A DNA stretch of 64,000 nt from Gilvimarinus polysaccharolyticus (lineage in GTDB: Bacteria; Pseudomonadota; Gammaproteobacteria; Pseudomonadales; Cellvibrionaceae): positions 956,169 through 1,020,168 of the forward strand of contig NZ_LFIJ01000001.1 of the NCBI RefSeq assembly GCF_001187555.1, read 5' to 3'. Under the pieces are notes generated by a model. The model saw nothing but the letters and a program-made list of their open reading frames with translations, had not been told where the DNA came from and made no database searches. A program made the translations under genes and the position numbers. Below are positions 26,500-36,454 of the stretch, one piece after another; position 1 is the first letter of the stretch; each line of letters opens with the position of its first letter.

Positions 26500-27518
26500 T
26501 TCAGCCTTTAATGATGGTAGGTTTGATGGTTGCGAGCTTTATGCTGACCGCAAGTTTGACCGGTGTTGTTCGTTTTTATGCGCTGCGCCGCGGCCTTCTA
26601 GATGCACCAAGCAATCGCTCATCACATACAGTTTCCACTCCAAGGGGCGGTGGCCTGGCTATCGTCATCGTCATGCTGGCGCTGTTGCTAACACTAGTCG
26701 CGGTCAGTGCTACAGACATTAGCGCTCTTGTCGTTATCGTTATGGCGGCTCTCTTGGTTGCGGCTGTAGGGTTTTGGGATGATCACGGCCACGTCCGTGC
26801 TGGGGTACGTTTATTGGTGCACCTTTTAGCGGGGGGCACGCTGGTTTTGTTCTTGCCTCGTTTTCATGTGAATTTTTTAAGCATTGATATAGCGGCTGGG
26901 CTATTGGGTGTCTGTGTCTTAGCGTTGCTTGTTGCCTGGTATATCAACCTGTTCAATTTTATGGATGGGATTAATGGCATTGCCGCGTTTCAGGCCATGT
27001 TTGTATTTTCCGGTTATGCCTGGCTTGCTTATAGTTTTGGTGCGCCCGAATTAACTGCGCCTGCTTTGTGTGTTCTGGCAAGCACGGCTGGCTTTACATG
27101 GTGGAACTTCCCACGTGCACGAATTTTTATGGGTGATGTCGGTAGCGGTTTTCTTGGCGCGCTCACAATGGGTTTTCTTTTTGTACTAAGCGGGGCTGCA
27201 GAAGGGTTGTTTTGGGCCGGGCTGTTATTGTCGGGGGTTTTTATTGTTGATTCGACATTAACGCTAATGCACCGGCTGTATCGTGGTGAGACGGTTTACA
27301 AAGCTCACCGGACCCACGCTTACCAATACGCAGCTCGCCGTTATGGCTCGCCCACCTTAGTGACGCTGGCACTGGCTGGGGGAAATGTCGTCTGGTTGCT
27401 GCCTGTGGCATGGGTGGCAGCGGCGGGCTTGTTGCCGGGTTGGGTTGCATTGCTGATTGGCTACACACCTTTGATTATACTGGCATGTGTTTTTAAGGCG
27501 GGAAGTGCCGAGCGTTAG
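26496..27518 (+). CDS. Undecaprenyl-phosphate glycosyl-1-phosphate transferase (WbpL/WecA/MraY superfamily)
   Basis: The 340-residue polytopic enzyme has about ten membrane segments. It loads the first sugar phosphate onto undecaprenyl phosphate and so starts a surface glycan. Motifs seen are SHTVSTPRGGGLA near 49, FWDDHGHVRAG near 92, FNFMDGINGIAAFQA near 150, and ARIFMGDVGSGFLGA near 208, the family's metal and substrate loops. I chose the ATG at 26496 (overlapping ATGA, GAGGGG upstream) rather than 26478. Partner for the neighbouring epimerase and the WbpM-like enzyme. Confidence 0.92.
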   Translation: MIQPLMMVGLMVASFMLTASLTGVVRFYALRRGLLDAPSNRSSHTVSTPRGGGLAIVIVMLALLLTLVAVSATDISALVVIVMAALLVAAVGFWDDHGHVRAGVRLLVHLLAGGTLVLFLPRFHVNFLSIDIAAGLLGVCVLALLVAWYINLFNFMDGINGIAAFQAMFVFSGYAWLAYSFGAPELTAPALCVLASTAGFTWWNFPRARIFMGDVGSGFLGALTMGFLFVLSGAAEGLFWAGLLLSGVFIVDSTLTLMHRLYRGETVYKAHRTHAYQYAARRYGSPTLVTLALAGGNVVWLLPVAWVAAAGLLPGWVALLIGYTPLIILACVFKAGSAER

Positions 27519-27541
27519 GTTAGGTCGACACTTCCTAAATA

Positions 27542-29488
27542 CTACTTGATGACTCGTAATTGAGCGCTCTTAGTCTTGTGGAGCCACACCGCATCGCCCA
27601 GGGCCTCTTCTGTGGCGTAACCCGTAGGTGCGCGCATTAGCAGTTCGCGCACGCGGTCACAGGCGTAGTCATGGCAGGCGCGGTCAAGCTCGGTTAGCAG
27701 CGCCTCTGTGTCGGGCCAGCTAAGGCAAAACTCCTCGGCGCTCATGATTCTATCGTGCGCTGTTCCTGTGACGTTATCGCCTATCAATAATTCTTCGTAG
27801 AGTTTTTCACCGGGGCGTAAGCCAGTATAAGTAATCTCGATATCGCCATCGGGCAGCTCGGGGCTTTTAACGGTTAAGCCCGACAAGTGAACCATACGCC
27901 TGGCCAGGTCGACGATTTTAACGGGCTCTCCCATGTCGAGTACTAAAACGTCGCCACCAGTACCCATTGCGCCGGCTTGAATAACCAGCTCTGCAGCCTC
28001 AGGGATGGTCATAAAATATCGGATGATTTCTGGGTGAGTTACTGTGACTGGGCCACCGAGTTTAATTTGTTGTCGAAATAGTGGCACGACCGATCCCGAA
28101 GAACCCAATACATTGCCAAATCGAACCATGCTAAAACGCGTGCCTTTCTGGCGGTGTGAAAGGCCTTGCAGAACCAGTTCGGCCATACGTTTAGACGCGC
28201 CCATGATGTTAGTGGGGCGTACGGCTTTATCGGTGGAGATTAAAACAAACGACTCTACCCCTGCACGTATCGCGGCTTCGGCTGTGTACCAAGTACCGTA
28301 AACGTTATTGCGAACGCCTTCGACAATATTGTGCTCAACTAAGGGGACGTGCTTGTAGGCGGCGGCGTGATATACAGTTTGCACGCCGAAGGTGCGCATA
28401 ACTGTTTCAACCCGATGTTCGCGCTGTACCGAGCCAAGCAACGGAATAATTTCGGTCGTGATTTTTTTTTCGGCCAATATCTGTTTAAGCTCGGATTCAA
28501 GTCGATAAAGGCTAAATTCATTAAGCTCAAACAGTACGATACGCTTTGGCGCCTGCAAAACAATTTGTCGGCACAGCTCGCCGCCAATCGATCCGCCTGC
28601 ACCGGTGACCATCACCGCTTTTCCGGTAATGCAGGAGCTGAGCAGGTCGGTGTTGGCTTTGACTGGGTCGCGGCCCAAGAGGTCTTCAATATCGACATCG
28701 CGAATATGTTCGATCCGAGCGCGGCCACTAATTAAGTCGGGAATCGCAGGTGCCGTCTGCACGGATACACCCATTGGCTCAAGCCCTTTAATAATTTGGG
28801 CGCGACGTGAGTGGGGGGCACTACCAAGTGCTAGGAGTACTCGGGTAGCGCCAAATTTTCGGATGATATGAGGTAGTTGGGTTGGGCTTTGAACCTTGAG
28901 ATTGGCAAACACCGAGCCTTGCCGAGCGATATTGTCGTCGACAAAAGCAACCACCTTATAATTTGTTGCTTTAAGTGCTAAACGTAATTGGTGGCCGGTA
29001 TAACCAGCGCCATAAACGATTACGGGTTCACGTTTGCCTTGATGGGTGCCGTTTAGCAGCATTACCAAGTGATGCACTAATAAACGCGGCCCGCCGATTA
29101 TGATGAGGGTAATCGTCAAGTAAATAAGGGGTACAGAGCGGGGAATGAATGAGTGTGTGAAAAAGCTACCTACAGCTAAGATAAGCGCTGAAAAACAGCT
29201 GCCTAGGAATACCGTATTGAGTGCCTGTGGTGTCATGTAGCGTAAGATTGCACGATACATACCCATGCGTATAAATGCGCCAAGCGTGCAGACAACAGTG
29301 ATGGCTAAAGTGGCGAGCTCGCGCTGGGTGATCGGTATTTCAAAGCTGCCAAGACGTAGGCAAATTGCGATATAAAACGAGCAGGTGATCGCCAGAGTGT
29401 CGTAGGCAAGAGAGATGATCCTCTTGGTCGTTCTGGAGGACTCGAAAAGCGCTTTAAGCATGTTGTACGGCCTTAGGGTGAGCGTCAC
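27542..29488 (-). CDS. WbpM/CapD-like nucleoside-diphosphate sugar 4,6-dehydratase
   Basis: This 648-residue membrane enzyme removes water from UDP-GlcNAc-type sugars, giving 4-keto-6-deoxy intermediates for surface glycans. Four membrane helices lie in the first 140 residues, then a CoA_binding_3-like Rossmann part (VIVYGAGYTGHQLRL near 156) and a catalytic SDR domain with TGAGGSIG at 295-302. The catalytic tyrosine is replaced by the Met-containing MGASKRMAE, as in WbpM. It starts with GTG at 29488; an ATG at 29461 is also possible. It converges on the WbpL-like gene with 23 bases between stops, in a small envelope-glycan locus. Confidence 0.92.
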   Translation of the reverse strand: MTLTLRPYNMLKALFESSRTTKRIISLAYDTLAITCSFYIAICLRLGSFEIPITQRELATLAITVVCTLGAFIRMGMYRAILRYMTPQALNTVFLGSCFSALILAVGSFFTHSFIPRSVPLIYLTITLIIIGGPRLLVHHLVMLLNGTHQGKREPVIVYGAGYTGHQLRLALKATNYKVVAFVDDNIARQGSVFANLKVQSPTQLPHIIRKFGATRVLLALGSAPHSRRAQIIKGLEPMGVSVQTAPAIPDLISGRARIEHIRDVDIEDLLGRDPVKANTDLLSSCITGKAVMVTGAGGSIGGELCRQIVLQAPKRIVLFELNEFSLYRLESELKQILAEKKITTEIIPLLGSVQREHRVETVMRTFGVQTVYHAAAYKHVPLVEHNIVEGVRNNVYGTWYTAEAAIRAGVESFVLISTDKAVRPTNIMGASKRMAELVLQGLSHRQKGTRFSMVRFGNVLGSSGSVVPLFRQQIKLGGPVTVTHPEIIRYFMTIPEAAELVIQAGAMGTGGDVLVLDMGEPVKIVDLARRMVHLSGLTVKSPELPDGDIEITYTGLRPGEKLYEELLIGDNVTGTAHDRIMSAEEFCLSWPDTEALLTELDRACHDYACDRVRELLMRAPTGYATEEALGDAVWLHKTKSAQLRVIK

Positions 29489-29626
29489 GCTGTGCTGATT
29501 CCTTATCGGTGTAGTATACGTGCTTTTCTGGGCAAAAGTGAGATGTTACGAGCAATAATCAGTATTATTCAATAACTTAGGCTCGGAAGCTGTTAGAAAT
29601 TGTTACCTGCTATCAACAAAAAAAAC

Positions 29627-29655
29627 TTGCGTGCTGTTAATCGGGCTGATAAAGT
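29627..29655 (+). promoter_or_regulatory. Probable promoter of tRNA-Val(GAC)
   Basis: TTGCGT and TAAAGT are separated by 17 bases, followed by a GC-rich discriminator (TCGCGCCC), about 45 bases before the tRNA. GC discriminators are typical of stringently controlled stable-RNA promoters. Confidence 0.45.
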
Positions 29656-29705
29656 TCGCGCCCAGTTGTCGGGCACTATTGCCTCTGATGGCTCTTGTCT
29701 ATTGT

Positions 29706-29782
29706 ACGACCGTAGCTCAGTTGGTTAGAGCACTACCTTGACATGGTAGGGGTCGGTGGTTCGAATCCACTCGGTCGTACCA
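29706..29782 (+). tRNA. tRNA-Val (anticodon GAC)
   Basis: The 77 bases include an encoded CCA. The acceptor stem ACGACCG pairs with CGGTCGT. The D arm GCTCAGTTGGTTAGAGC, the anticodon stem CTACC/GGTAG with loop TTGACAT (GAC at 29740-29742), and the T arm GGTTCGAATCC are all in place. It reads GUC and GUU codons. Confidence 0.97.
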
Positions 29783-30076
29783 ATTCCCTTTCTATATCAA
29801 TATCTTGCGTTTTTCGTGCGGTAAACAAAACCAAAGTGTTTGTTGCTGGCGGCGGCTAATACACGATTTTAGTGTTTGCAGTATTGAGCGCAGAACCTTA
29901 ACGAGCCCTGAATGGTTTTTTCTACACTGGCGGCGTAGGTATCCCTAGGAATGCTGTCTGCAGCGCTGTTGTTGTCTTACGGCATACTTCCCATTACCGC
30001 CTGCTTTCGCCTCTTAAGCTGTCGAATCTAGTGAGAGGCCGCTGGTACGATTTGCCGCTTGAGTTTCTTGTTCGCG
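29783..30076. other. Intergenic region before htpG
   Basis: Nothing convincing is coded here on either strand; a minus-strand frame at 29994-30290 runs into htpG and looks like chance. The heat-shock-type promoter lies at its right end. Confidence 0.5.
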
Positions 30077-30104
30077 CTTGAAAAGCAAAAAATAGCCCCC
30101 AGTT
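30077..30104 (+). promoter_or_regulatory. Sigma-32-type heat-shock promoter of htpG
   Basis: CTTGAAA at 30077-30083 and CCCCAGTT at 30097-30104 are separated by 13 bases, closely matching the sigma-32 pattern CTTGAA - 13 to 14 - CCCCATnT. It lies 66 bases before the htpG start, in keeping with heat-shock control of that gene in relatives. Confidence 0.75.
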
Positions 30105-30169
30105 ACACAACCTGAACTGAACAGTGCCGCCATTAAGCGGCTGGTTATTTTGTATACAGGAGTCGTACC

Positions 30170-32074
30170 ATGACCGTAGCAGCGCAAAAAGAAACACGAG
30201 GCTTTCAGACTGAGGCAAAACAGCTTCTACACCTGATGATTCACTCGCTTTACTCCAATCGCGAAATATTCTTGCGCGAGCTAGTTTCAAACGCTTCCGA
30301 TGCAGCCGATAAGCTGCGCTTTGCTGCGGTAAAAAATGATAGCTTGTATGAGGGTGATGGCGACCTAAAAGTGCGAGTAAGTGTTGATGCCGAGGCTAAG
30401 ACAGTGACCATTAGCGATAATGGTATCGGTATGAGCCGCGAAGATGTGATCGAGAACTTGGGTACTATTGCCAAGTCAGGCACTGCTGCATTTATGCAGA
30501 ATTTGACCGGTGATGAGAAAAAAGATGCCCAGCTTATTGGTCAGTTTGGGGTGGGTTTTTACTCCTCTTTTATTGTTGCTGACAAAGTGGTTGTGACTAC
30601 TCGTAAAGCGGGCGCCCCAACAAGCGAAGGTGTGCGTTGGGAGTGTGATGGCGAAGCCGAGTTTGATATTGAAACTATCGAGCGGGCCGAACGCGGCACT
30701 AGTATTGTATTGCACCTAAAAGACGATGCGGTTGAGTTTGCCGACGACTGGCGCTTGCGCTCTATCATTAAAAAATATTCTGATCACATCGCGATTCCCG
30801 TTGTGATGCAAAAGCAAGAGCCTGCAGCCGAAGGTGAAGAGCCGCCTGCGCCCGAAGATGAAGTGGTGAATACGGCTAAAGCTTTGTGGACACGCTCGCG
30901 CTCTGATGTGAGCGAAGATGAATATCATGAGTTTTATAAGCATGTCAGTCACGATTATGCGGCCCCATTAACCTGGAGTCACAATCGTGTTGAGGGCAAG
31001 CTCGACTACACCAGTCTGCTGTATGTACCGGCTAAAGCACCGTTTGACTTGTATAACCGTGAAGGTGCGCGCGGCTTAAAATTGTATGTGCAGCGCACCT
31101 ATATTATGGATGATGCAGAGCAGTTCTTACCTTTATATTTGCGCTTTATTAAAGGCGTAGTCGACTCCAACGATTTGTCGCTTAACGTTTCTCGTGAGAT
31201 TTTGCAAAAAGATCCTAATATCGACAGTATGCGTTCGGCATTAACCAAGCGCGTTTTAGATATGCTGGGTAAGCTTGCCAAAAACAAACCAGAAGAGTAT
31301 GCAAGCTTTTGGAAAGAGTTTGGTGAGGTGTTAAAAGAAGGCCCGGCCGAAGATTTTGCCAACCGTGAAAAAATCGCTAAGCTGCTGCGCTTTTCAACCA
31401 CGTTGAGTAACTCTCCAAATCAAGATCAATCGCTGGAAGGCTATGTTGAGCGTATGCAGCCCGGTCAAGATAAAATTTATTACATCGCTGCCGAAAATCA
31501 CAATACCGCCAAAAATAGCCCACACCTTGAGGTGTTTCGTAAAAAGGGTATCGAGGTGTTGCTGTTGTCAGATCGCGTCGATGAGTGGTTGATGAGTCAT
31601 TTGGCTGAGTTTGATGGCAAGGCGCTGCAAGATGTAGGTAAAGGTGAGCTCGATTTGGGTGATCTAGACTCTGAGGAAGATAAAGAGGCGCAAGAAAAAG
31701 TCGCCGAAGCGCTTAAGCCTTTACTTGATCGGGTAAAAGTAGCGTTAGGTGATGAGGTTGCTGATGTGCGCCTTACCCATCGTTTAACAGAGTCTCCGGC
31801 GTGTGTTGTTGTAGCTGAGGATGAAATGGGTGCACAGATGCGGCGTTTGCTAGAGTCGGCCGGTCAAGCCGTGCCTGAGTCGAAGCCTATTTTTGAAGTT
31901 AATCCCGATCACCCCTTGGTACAAAAGCTCGATCAAGAACAGGATGAAGATCGTTTCGTTGACCTAAGTAAGGTCTTGTTTGATCAAGCAAGCTTAGCGG
32001 AAGGGAGCCATTTGAGTGATCCAGCCGCTTATGTGCAACGCCTGAATAAGCTATTGCTGGAGCTTAGCAATTAA
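30170..32074 (+). CDS. htpG: Molecular chaperone HtpG (Hsp90)
   Basis: The 634-residue ATP-dependent dimeric chaperone helps late folding of client proteins. The N-terminal ATPase shows the family markers [22 protein letters not shown] at about 27-48, [11 protein letters not shown] and [17 protein letters not shown]. The middle domain carries RAPFDLY-like and [12 protein letters not shown] signatures; the C-terminal dimerisation domain is complete. Length is normal. It has a sigma-32-like promoter and is followed by a strong terminator shared with mgsA on the other strand. Confidence 0.97.
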   Translation: MTVAAQKETRGFQTEAKQLLHLMIHSLYSNREIFLRELVSNASDAADKLRFAAVKNDSLYEGDGDLKVRVSVDAEAKTVTISDNGIGMSREDVIENLGTIAKSGTAAFMQNLTGDEKKDAQLIGQFGVGFYSSFIVADKVVVTTRKAGAPTSEGVRWECDGEAEFDIETIERAERGTSIVLHLKDDAVEFADDWRLRSIIKKYSDHIAIPVVMQKQEPAAEGEEPPAPEDEVVNTAKALWTRSRSDVSEDEYHEFYKHVSHDYAAPLTWSHNRVEGKLDYTSLLYVPAKAPFDLYNREGARGLKLYVQRTYIMDDAEQFLPLYLRFIKGVVDSNDLSLNVSREILQKDPNIDSMRSALTKRVLDMLGKLAKNKPEEYASFWKEFGEVLKEGPAEDFANREKIAKLLRFSTTLSNSPNQDQSLEGYVERMQPGQDKIYYIAAENHNTAKNSPHLEVFRKKGIEVLLLSDRVDEWLMSHLAEFDGKALQDVGKGELDLGDLDSEEDKEAQEKVAEALKPLLDRVKVALGDEVADVRLTHRLTESPACVVVAEDEMGAQMRRLLESAGQAVPESKPIFEVNPDHPLVQKLDQEQDEDRFVDLSKVLFDQASLAEGSHLSDPAAYVQRLNKLLLELSN

Positions 32075-32127
32075 AGTTTTTAATCCGGTCGTTGATAAAA
32101 TTTTTGTTTAAAGTTTTATCGATGATA

Positions 32128-32159
32128 CAAAAACGCCCGCATTGTTGCGGGCGTTTTTG
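32128..32159. terminator. Bidirectional terminator between htpG and mgsA
   Basis: CAAAAACGCCCGC and GCGGGCGTTTTTG form a 13-bp stem with a 6-base loop, with T-runs on both strands. htpG and mgsA converge here. Confidence 0.93.
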
Positions 32160-32173
32160 TATCTGACTATAAA

Positions 32174-32641
32174 TTATTTTGGGGTGTTATCGCGTGTTTT
32201 TAGATAACTTTGATAGTCGGGGACGCTGCGCTCAAAGGCGTCATTAAAGAGCGGTGATGTCACCATAAAGTCAGCGCTAATAGGGTTGCAAGCAACCGGA
32301 ATATTCCAGACGGCGGCGATTCTTAGTAGGGCCTTTACATCAGGATCGTGAGGCATTGGCTCGAATGGATCCCAGAAAAATATTAAAAAATCGACTTTAC
32401 CTTCGGTAATTAAAGCCCCTACCTGTTGGTCGCCACCTAGCGGGCCGCTGATTAATTTTTCGATATTTAGCCCTGTCGCCGCACTAATTACCGTGCCGGT
32501 GGTGCCGGTGGCGTAAAGCTTGTGATTGGCAAGGTCGTCGCTGTGTTTTTTGCACCAGCGAACAATATCCGGCTTTTTATTGTCATGGGCGATGAGTGCG
32601 ATGGACTTGTTGGCCGGTAAAGTAATTTTTTTATATTCCAT
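32174..32641 (-). CDS. mgsA: Methylglyoxal synthase
   Basis: The enzyme turns dihydroxyacetone phosphate into methylglyoxal, a bypass of lower glycolysis under phosphate limitation. The 155-residue protein has the phosphate-binding TGTTG at 46-50, the catalytic Asp71 in [10 protein letters not shown], and [20 protein letters not shown]. Length and motifs are complete. It follows the SDR gene by 9 bases in the same direction, so they may share a transcript. Confidence 0.96.
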   Translation of the reverse strand: MEYKKITLPANKSIALIAHDNKKPDIVRWCKKHSDDLANHKLYATGTTGTVISAATGLNIEKLISGPLGGDQQVGALITEGKVDFLIFFWDPFEPMPHDPDVKALLRIAAVWNIPVACNPISADFMVTSPLFNDAFERSVPDYQSYLKTRDNTPK

Positions 32642-32650
32642 AACGGGCTC

Positions 32651-33487
32651 CTAGTTTTTAATTTTTCCGAGTATTCTATCCATTGCTCGGGTGGTTAGAA
32701 TACGCTTTAGTGCACCCATTAAATAGGTGGGGAAAGTGACATAATAACGTGCTTTGGGGCGTTTTGCGGTTAGTGCATGATGCAGCTTTTTGTACACAGC
32801 TTCTGGCCCTAAAGTAAAGCGCGATACTGGCCCCGGCGTACTTAATCGCGCTATGGCTGAGGCGTATTGAAAGCCAAAACGACTACTGTTTATATCGATA
32901 TTGTCATTTAGTGCACGCAAAGCGTTGGGGCGAAATTCACTGCTTATTGGGCCTGGCTCAATCAGACTAATGCGGATATTGGTGTCGGCCAGCTCGAGTC
33001 TCTGTGTGTCGCTGAGCCCTTCAAGAGCAAATTTGCTGGCATTGTACGCGCCGCGAAAAGGCATGGCCGCAAATCCGAGTACTGAGCTGTTGTGTACGAT
33101 CCGCCCAGAGTTTTGTTGATGCATGATTTTTATGACGGCATTAGTTAGTTCGCACCAGCCAAAAAAGTTGGTCTCGAATTGTTTACGTAGCGTGTCGCGG
33201 GTTAAGTCTTCTACCGCTCCCGGCTGGCCGTAAGCGCCGTTATTAAAAAGTGCATCAAGCTTGCCGCCTGTTAGCTCTAAGGTTTTGGCTAATCCAGTAC
33301 TAATACTGTCACTGCAAGATACGTCGAGCTGAATGCAGCATAGCCCTTCGGCTTGCAGGCGCGATACATCGTCGAGCTTGCGGCAGCTGGCGACAACCTG
33401 CCAACCATCTTTTTGTAGTGCGTGTGAGCAATAGTAGCCGATGCCGCTGGAGCATCCGGTGATTAATATGCTGGGTTTGTTCGTCAC
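32651..33487 (-). CDS. Short-chain dehydrogenase/reductase
   Basis: The 278-residue classical SDR oxidoreductase has TGCSSGIG at 10-17 for NAD(P), NNGAYG at 82-87, catalytic Ser at 134-135 and YNASK at 148-152. The C-terminal 30 residues (FPTYLMGALKRILTTRAMDRIL) resemble those of YbbO-type SDRs that act on long-chain or sterol-like substrates. The substrate is unknown. It is upstream of mgsA in an apparent two-gene unit, with a terminator separating it from acnB. Confidence 0.9.
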   Translation of the reverse strand: MTNKPSILITGCSSGIGYYCSHALQKDGWQVVASCRKLDDVSRLQAEGLCCIQLDVSCSDSISTGLAKTLELTGGKLDALFNNGAYGQPGAVEDLTRDTLRKQFETNFFGWCELTNAVIKIMHQQNSGRIVHNSSVLGFAAMPFRGAYNASKFALEGLSDTQRLELADTNIRISLIEPGPISSEFRPNALRALNDNIDINSSRFGFQYASAIARLSTPGPVSRFTLGPEAVYKKLHHALTAKRPKARYYVTFPTYLMGALKRILTTRAMDRILGKIKN

Positions 33488-33511
33488 AGTTACAGCTCCA
33501 TAGTAGATACA

Positions 33512-33540
33512 AAAAAGCCCACCAAAAAGGTGGGCTTTTT
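33512..33540. terminator. Terminator downstream of acnB
   Basis: The stem AAAAAGCCCACC / GGTGGGCTTTTT has a 5-base loop. On the minus strand it lies just after the acnB stop and ends that transcript before the SDR gene. Confidence 0.92.
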
Positions 33541-33557
33541 GACAAAACGTGCGGTTA

Positions 33558-36176
33558 TTATACCGCTACGTTTTGAATTTCTACCGAGGCAATACGCTTA
33601 CCTTCGTCGGCAGATTTTTGGTACTGTTCAATCTCATTAAAGTTGAGGTAGCGGTAAATATCCGCGCTCATGCTGTCAAGATCGTTGGTGTAGCTTAGAT
33701 ACTCTTCTTTGGTTGGAATCTTACCCATGATTGCTGCAACCGCCGCCAGCTCGGCAGAGGCCAAGTAAACATTGGCGCCTTGTCCCAAGCGGTTGGGGAA
33801 GTTGCGGGTAGAGGTAGATACCACGGTAGAGCTAGGAGCAACACGTGCCTGGTTGCCCATGCACAAAGAGCAGCCGGGCATTTCGGTGCGGGCACCTTTG
33901 CGACCAAAGATGTTGTAGTAGCCTTCCTCCATCAATTGGTGCTCGTCCATTTTGGTGGGCGGTGCAATCCAGAGGCGGGTTGCCAGCTCGTCTTTCGACG
34001 CGTCAAGCAGTTTGCCCGCTGCGCGGAAGTGACCAATGTTGGTCATACACGAACCGATAAACACTTCATCGATGTTGGTGTTTTGAACTTCGGCCAGGGT
34101 TTTAACGTCGTCTGGGTCGTTAGGGCAGGCGAGGATAGGCTCTTTAATATCGGCTAGGTCGATCTCAATAACCGCAGCGTATTCGGCATCGGCATCGGCT
34201 TCCATCAGTTCCGGGTTGGCCAGCCATGCTTCCATTTTTTGAGCGCGACGCTCTAGGGTGCGAACATCGCCATAGCCTTGTTCGATCATCCAGCGCAACA
34301 TAACAACGTTGGATTTTAAGTACTCAATAATAGGCTCTTCGCCGAGCTTAATGGTACAGCCTGCAGCCGAACGCTCGGCAGATGCATCTGAAATTTCAAA
34401 TGCTTGCTCAACTTTAAGGTTAGGCAGGCCTTCCACTTCGAGAATGCGACCGGAAAAAATATTCTTTTTGCCTTTCTTGTCGACGGTAAGCAGGCCGGCT
34501 TTAATGGCATAAAGCGGGATGGCGTTTACCAAATCACGTAGAGTGATTCCCTTTTGCATTTCGCCTTTAAAGCGTACGAGTACGGATTCTGGCATATCCA
34601 ATGGCATAACGCCGGTGGCTGCAGCAAACGCGACTAGGCCCGAGCCTGCGGGGAATGAAATACCCAGCGGGAAGCGAGTGTGTGAGTCACCACCAGTACC
34701 TACGGTGTCGGGCAGTAGCATACGGTTTAACCAGCTGTGAATAATGCCATCTGCAGGGCGTAGAGAAACGCCGCCGCGATTCATAATAAAGTCGGGCAGG
34801 GTGTGCTGGGTTTCAATGTCTACAGGCTTGGGGTACGCCGCGGTGTGACAAAAAGACTGCATGGTTAAATCTGCCGAGAAGCCGAGGCAAGCCAAGTCTT
34901 TTAGTTCGTCGCGGGTCATGGGGCCGGTGGTGTCTTGCGAGCCAACGGTGGTCATTTGCGGTTCGCAGTAAGTGCCGGGACGCACGCCTAGTGTGCCGCA
35001 GGCTTTACCTACCATTTTTTGCGCTAAGGTGTAGCCTTTGCTTGAATCAGCTGGCTGCTCTGGCAGGCGAAACATGTCACCTGCATCTAACCCTAAAGAG
35101 GTGCGTGCTTTGGTGGTTAAGCCACGGCCTACAATAAGAGGGATACGGCCGCCGGCTTGAACTTCATCCAAAAGTACGTCTGATTTAAGTTCGAATTCGC
35201 AAATCACATCACCGGTTTCGGCGTTGAGGATTTTGCCATCGTAAGGACGTACTTCAATAACGTCGCCCATGTTTAAATTGTCAACCGGGGCTTCAAAGAC
35301 TAAAGCGCCAGCGTCTTCCATGGTGTTGTAAAAAATAGGGGCGACTTTGCCGCCAATACATACACCGCCAGTACGTTTGTTGGGGACGCCTGGAATATCT
35401 TCGCCGATGTACCACAGAACCGAGTTGGTGGCCGATTTACGCGATGAACCAGTGCCGACGACGTCGCCAACAAATGCCAAAGGGTTGCCTTTGGCTAATA
35501 GCTCGTCGATCAACTTGATCGGGCCAACATTACCTTCGTCTTCTGGGACAATACCTTCGCGGCCTATTTTAAACATGGCGCGGGCGTGCAGCGGAATGTC
35601 GGGGCGTGACCAGGCGTCTTGAGCGGGGGAAAGATCATCGGTGTTAGTTTCACCGGTGACTTTAAATACCGTTAGTTTGATGCTCTCTGGAACATTGTTG
35701 CGACCGGTAAACCATTCGGCATCGGCCCAAGATTGCACCACTTCTTTGGCGTGAGCGTTGCCAGCTTTGGCTTTTTCTTCCACGTCGTGAAACGCATCAA
35801 ACATAAGCAAGGTATGTTTAAGCTCGGCGGCAGCTAGCGGTGCTAGGGTTTTATCGTCCAGCGATTTTACCAGCGTCTCTATGTTGTAGCCGCCGTGCAT
35901 GGAGCCTAGCAGCTTAATAGCGTGAGGCTTGTCGATAAGAGGTGATTGAGCTTCGTCGTCAACCAGCGCACTTAAAAACGCGGCTTTAACATAAGCGGCC
36001 TCGTCCACACCGGGTGGAACACGATCGGTGATCAGCTCTAGCAGAAAGTCTTCTTCTCCAGCGGGTGGATTTTTTAATAGCTCGACCAAGCCTGCAACTT
36101 GTTCAGCGTTTAATGGTTTTGGTACAACACCTTCTGCTGCGCGTTCTGCAACATGTTTGCGATAAGCTTCAAGCAC
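33558..36176 (-). CDS. acnB: Aconitate hydratase B
   Basis: This main TCA-cycle aconitase (citrate to isocitrate) is also an RNA-binding regulator in relatives. The 872-residue protein has the AcnB order: an N-terminal HEAT-like domain ([16 protein letters not shown]), the swivel domain, then catalytic domains with iron-sulfur cysteines in [13 protein letters not shown] and [13 protein letters not shown]. The [21 protein letters not shown] and [13 protein letters not shown] stretches are typical. Length is normal. The leader just upstream contains a small hairpin (ATCCATG / CATGGAT at 36239-36257) that may affect translation. It is monocistronic. Confidence 0.98.
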   Translation of the reverse strand: MLEAYRKHVAERAAEGVVPKPLNAEQVAGLVELLKNPPAGEEDFLLELITDRVPPGVDEAAYVKAAFLSALVDDEAQSPLIDKPHAIKLLGSMHGGYNIETLVKSLDDKTLAPLAAAELKHTLLMFDAFHDVEEKAKAGNAHAKEVVQSWADAEWFTGRNNVPESIKLTVFKVTGETNTDDLSPAQDAWSRPDIPLHARAMFKIGREGIVPEDEGNVGPIKLIDELLAKGNPLAFVGDVVGTGSSRKSATNSVLWYIGEDIPGVPNKRTGGVCIGGKVAPIFYNTMEDAGALVFEAPVDNLNMGDVIEVRPYDGKILNAETGDVICEFELKSDVLLDEVQAGGRIPLIVGRGLTTKARTSLGLDAGDMFRLPEQPADSSKGYTLAQKMVGKACGTLGVRPGTYCEPQMTTVGSQDTTGPMTRDELKDLACLGFSADLTMQSFCHTAAYPKPVDIETQHTLPDFIMNRGGVSLRPADGIIHSWLNRMLLPDTVGTGGDSHTRFPLGISFPAGSGLVAFAAATGVMPLDMPESVLVRFKGEMQKGITLRDLVNAIPLYAIKAGLLTVDKKGKKNIFSGRILEVEGLPNLKVEQAFEISDASAERSAAGCTIKLGEEPIIEYLKSNVVMLRWMIEQGYGDVRTLERRAQKMEAWLANPELMEADADAEYAAVIEIDLADIKEPILACPNDPDDVKTLAEVQNTNIDEVFIGSCMTNIGHFRAAGKLLDASKDELATRLWIAPPTKMDEHQLMEEGYYNIFGRKGARTEMPGCSLCMGNQARVAPSSTVVSTSTRNFPNRLGQGANVYLASAELAAVAAIMGKIPTKEEYLSYTNDLDSMSADIYRYLNFNEIEQYQKSADEGKRIASVEIQNVAV

Positions 36177-36454
36177 GATTGTGATCCTCTGATTTTAATT
36201 TGATGTACTCCGCCAGCAGGATCGCTGCTTAGGAGGCTATCCATGACCCACATGGATGAGGTGCCCTTTAGTGGGCGAATCGGGCGCGAATTATACATCA
36301 TGACGACCTAACTGTTAACTACTGCCTTTGTTGATATGGTTTGATATGCCTCTGTGGTAGCGCAATCATTCATGTTATTATGCTTCAAAACCCGTAGCCT
36401 TATGTTGTTTGGGGGCCAGTATGGGGCTTTATAAATAATACGAGATAGAATTTT

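Noticed and set aside
29994-30290. 98-codon minus-strand frame over the htpG promoter
   Set aside because: It runs into the N-terminal coding part of htpG and covers the sigma-32-like promoter; a chance frame.
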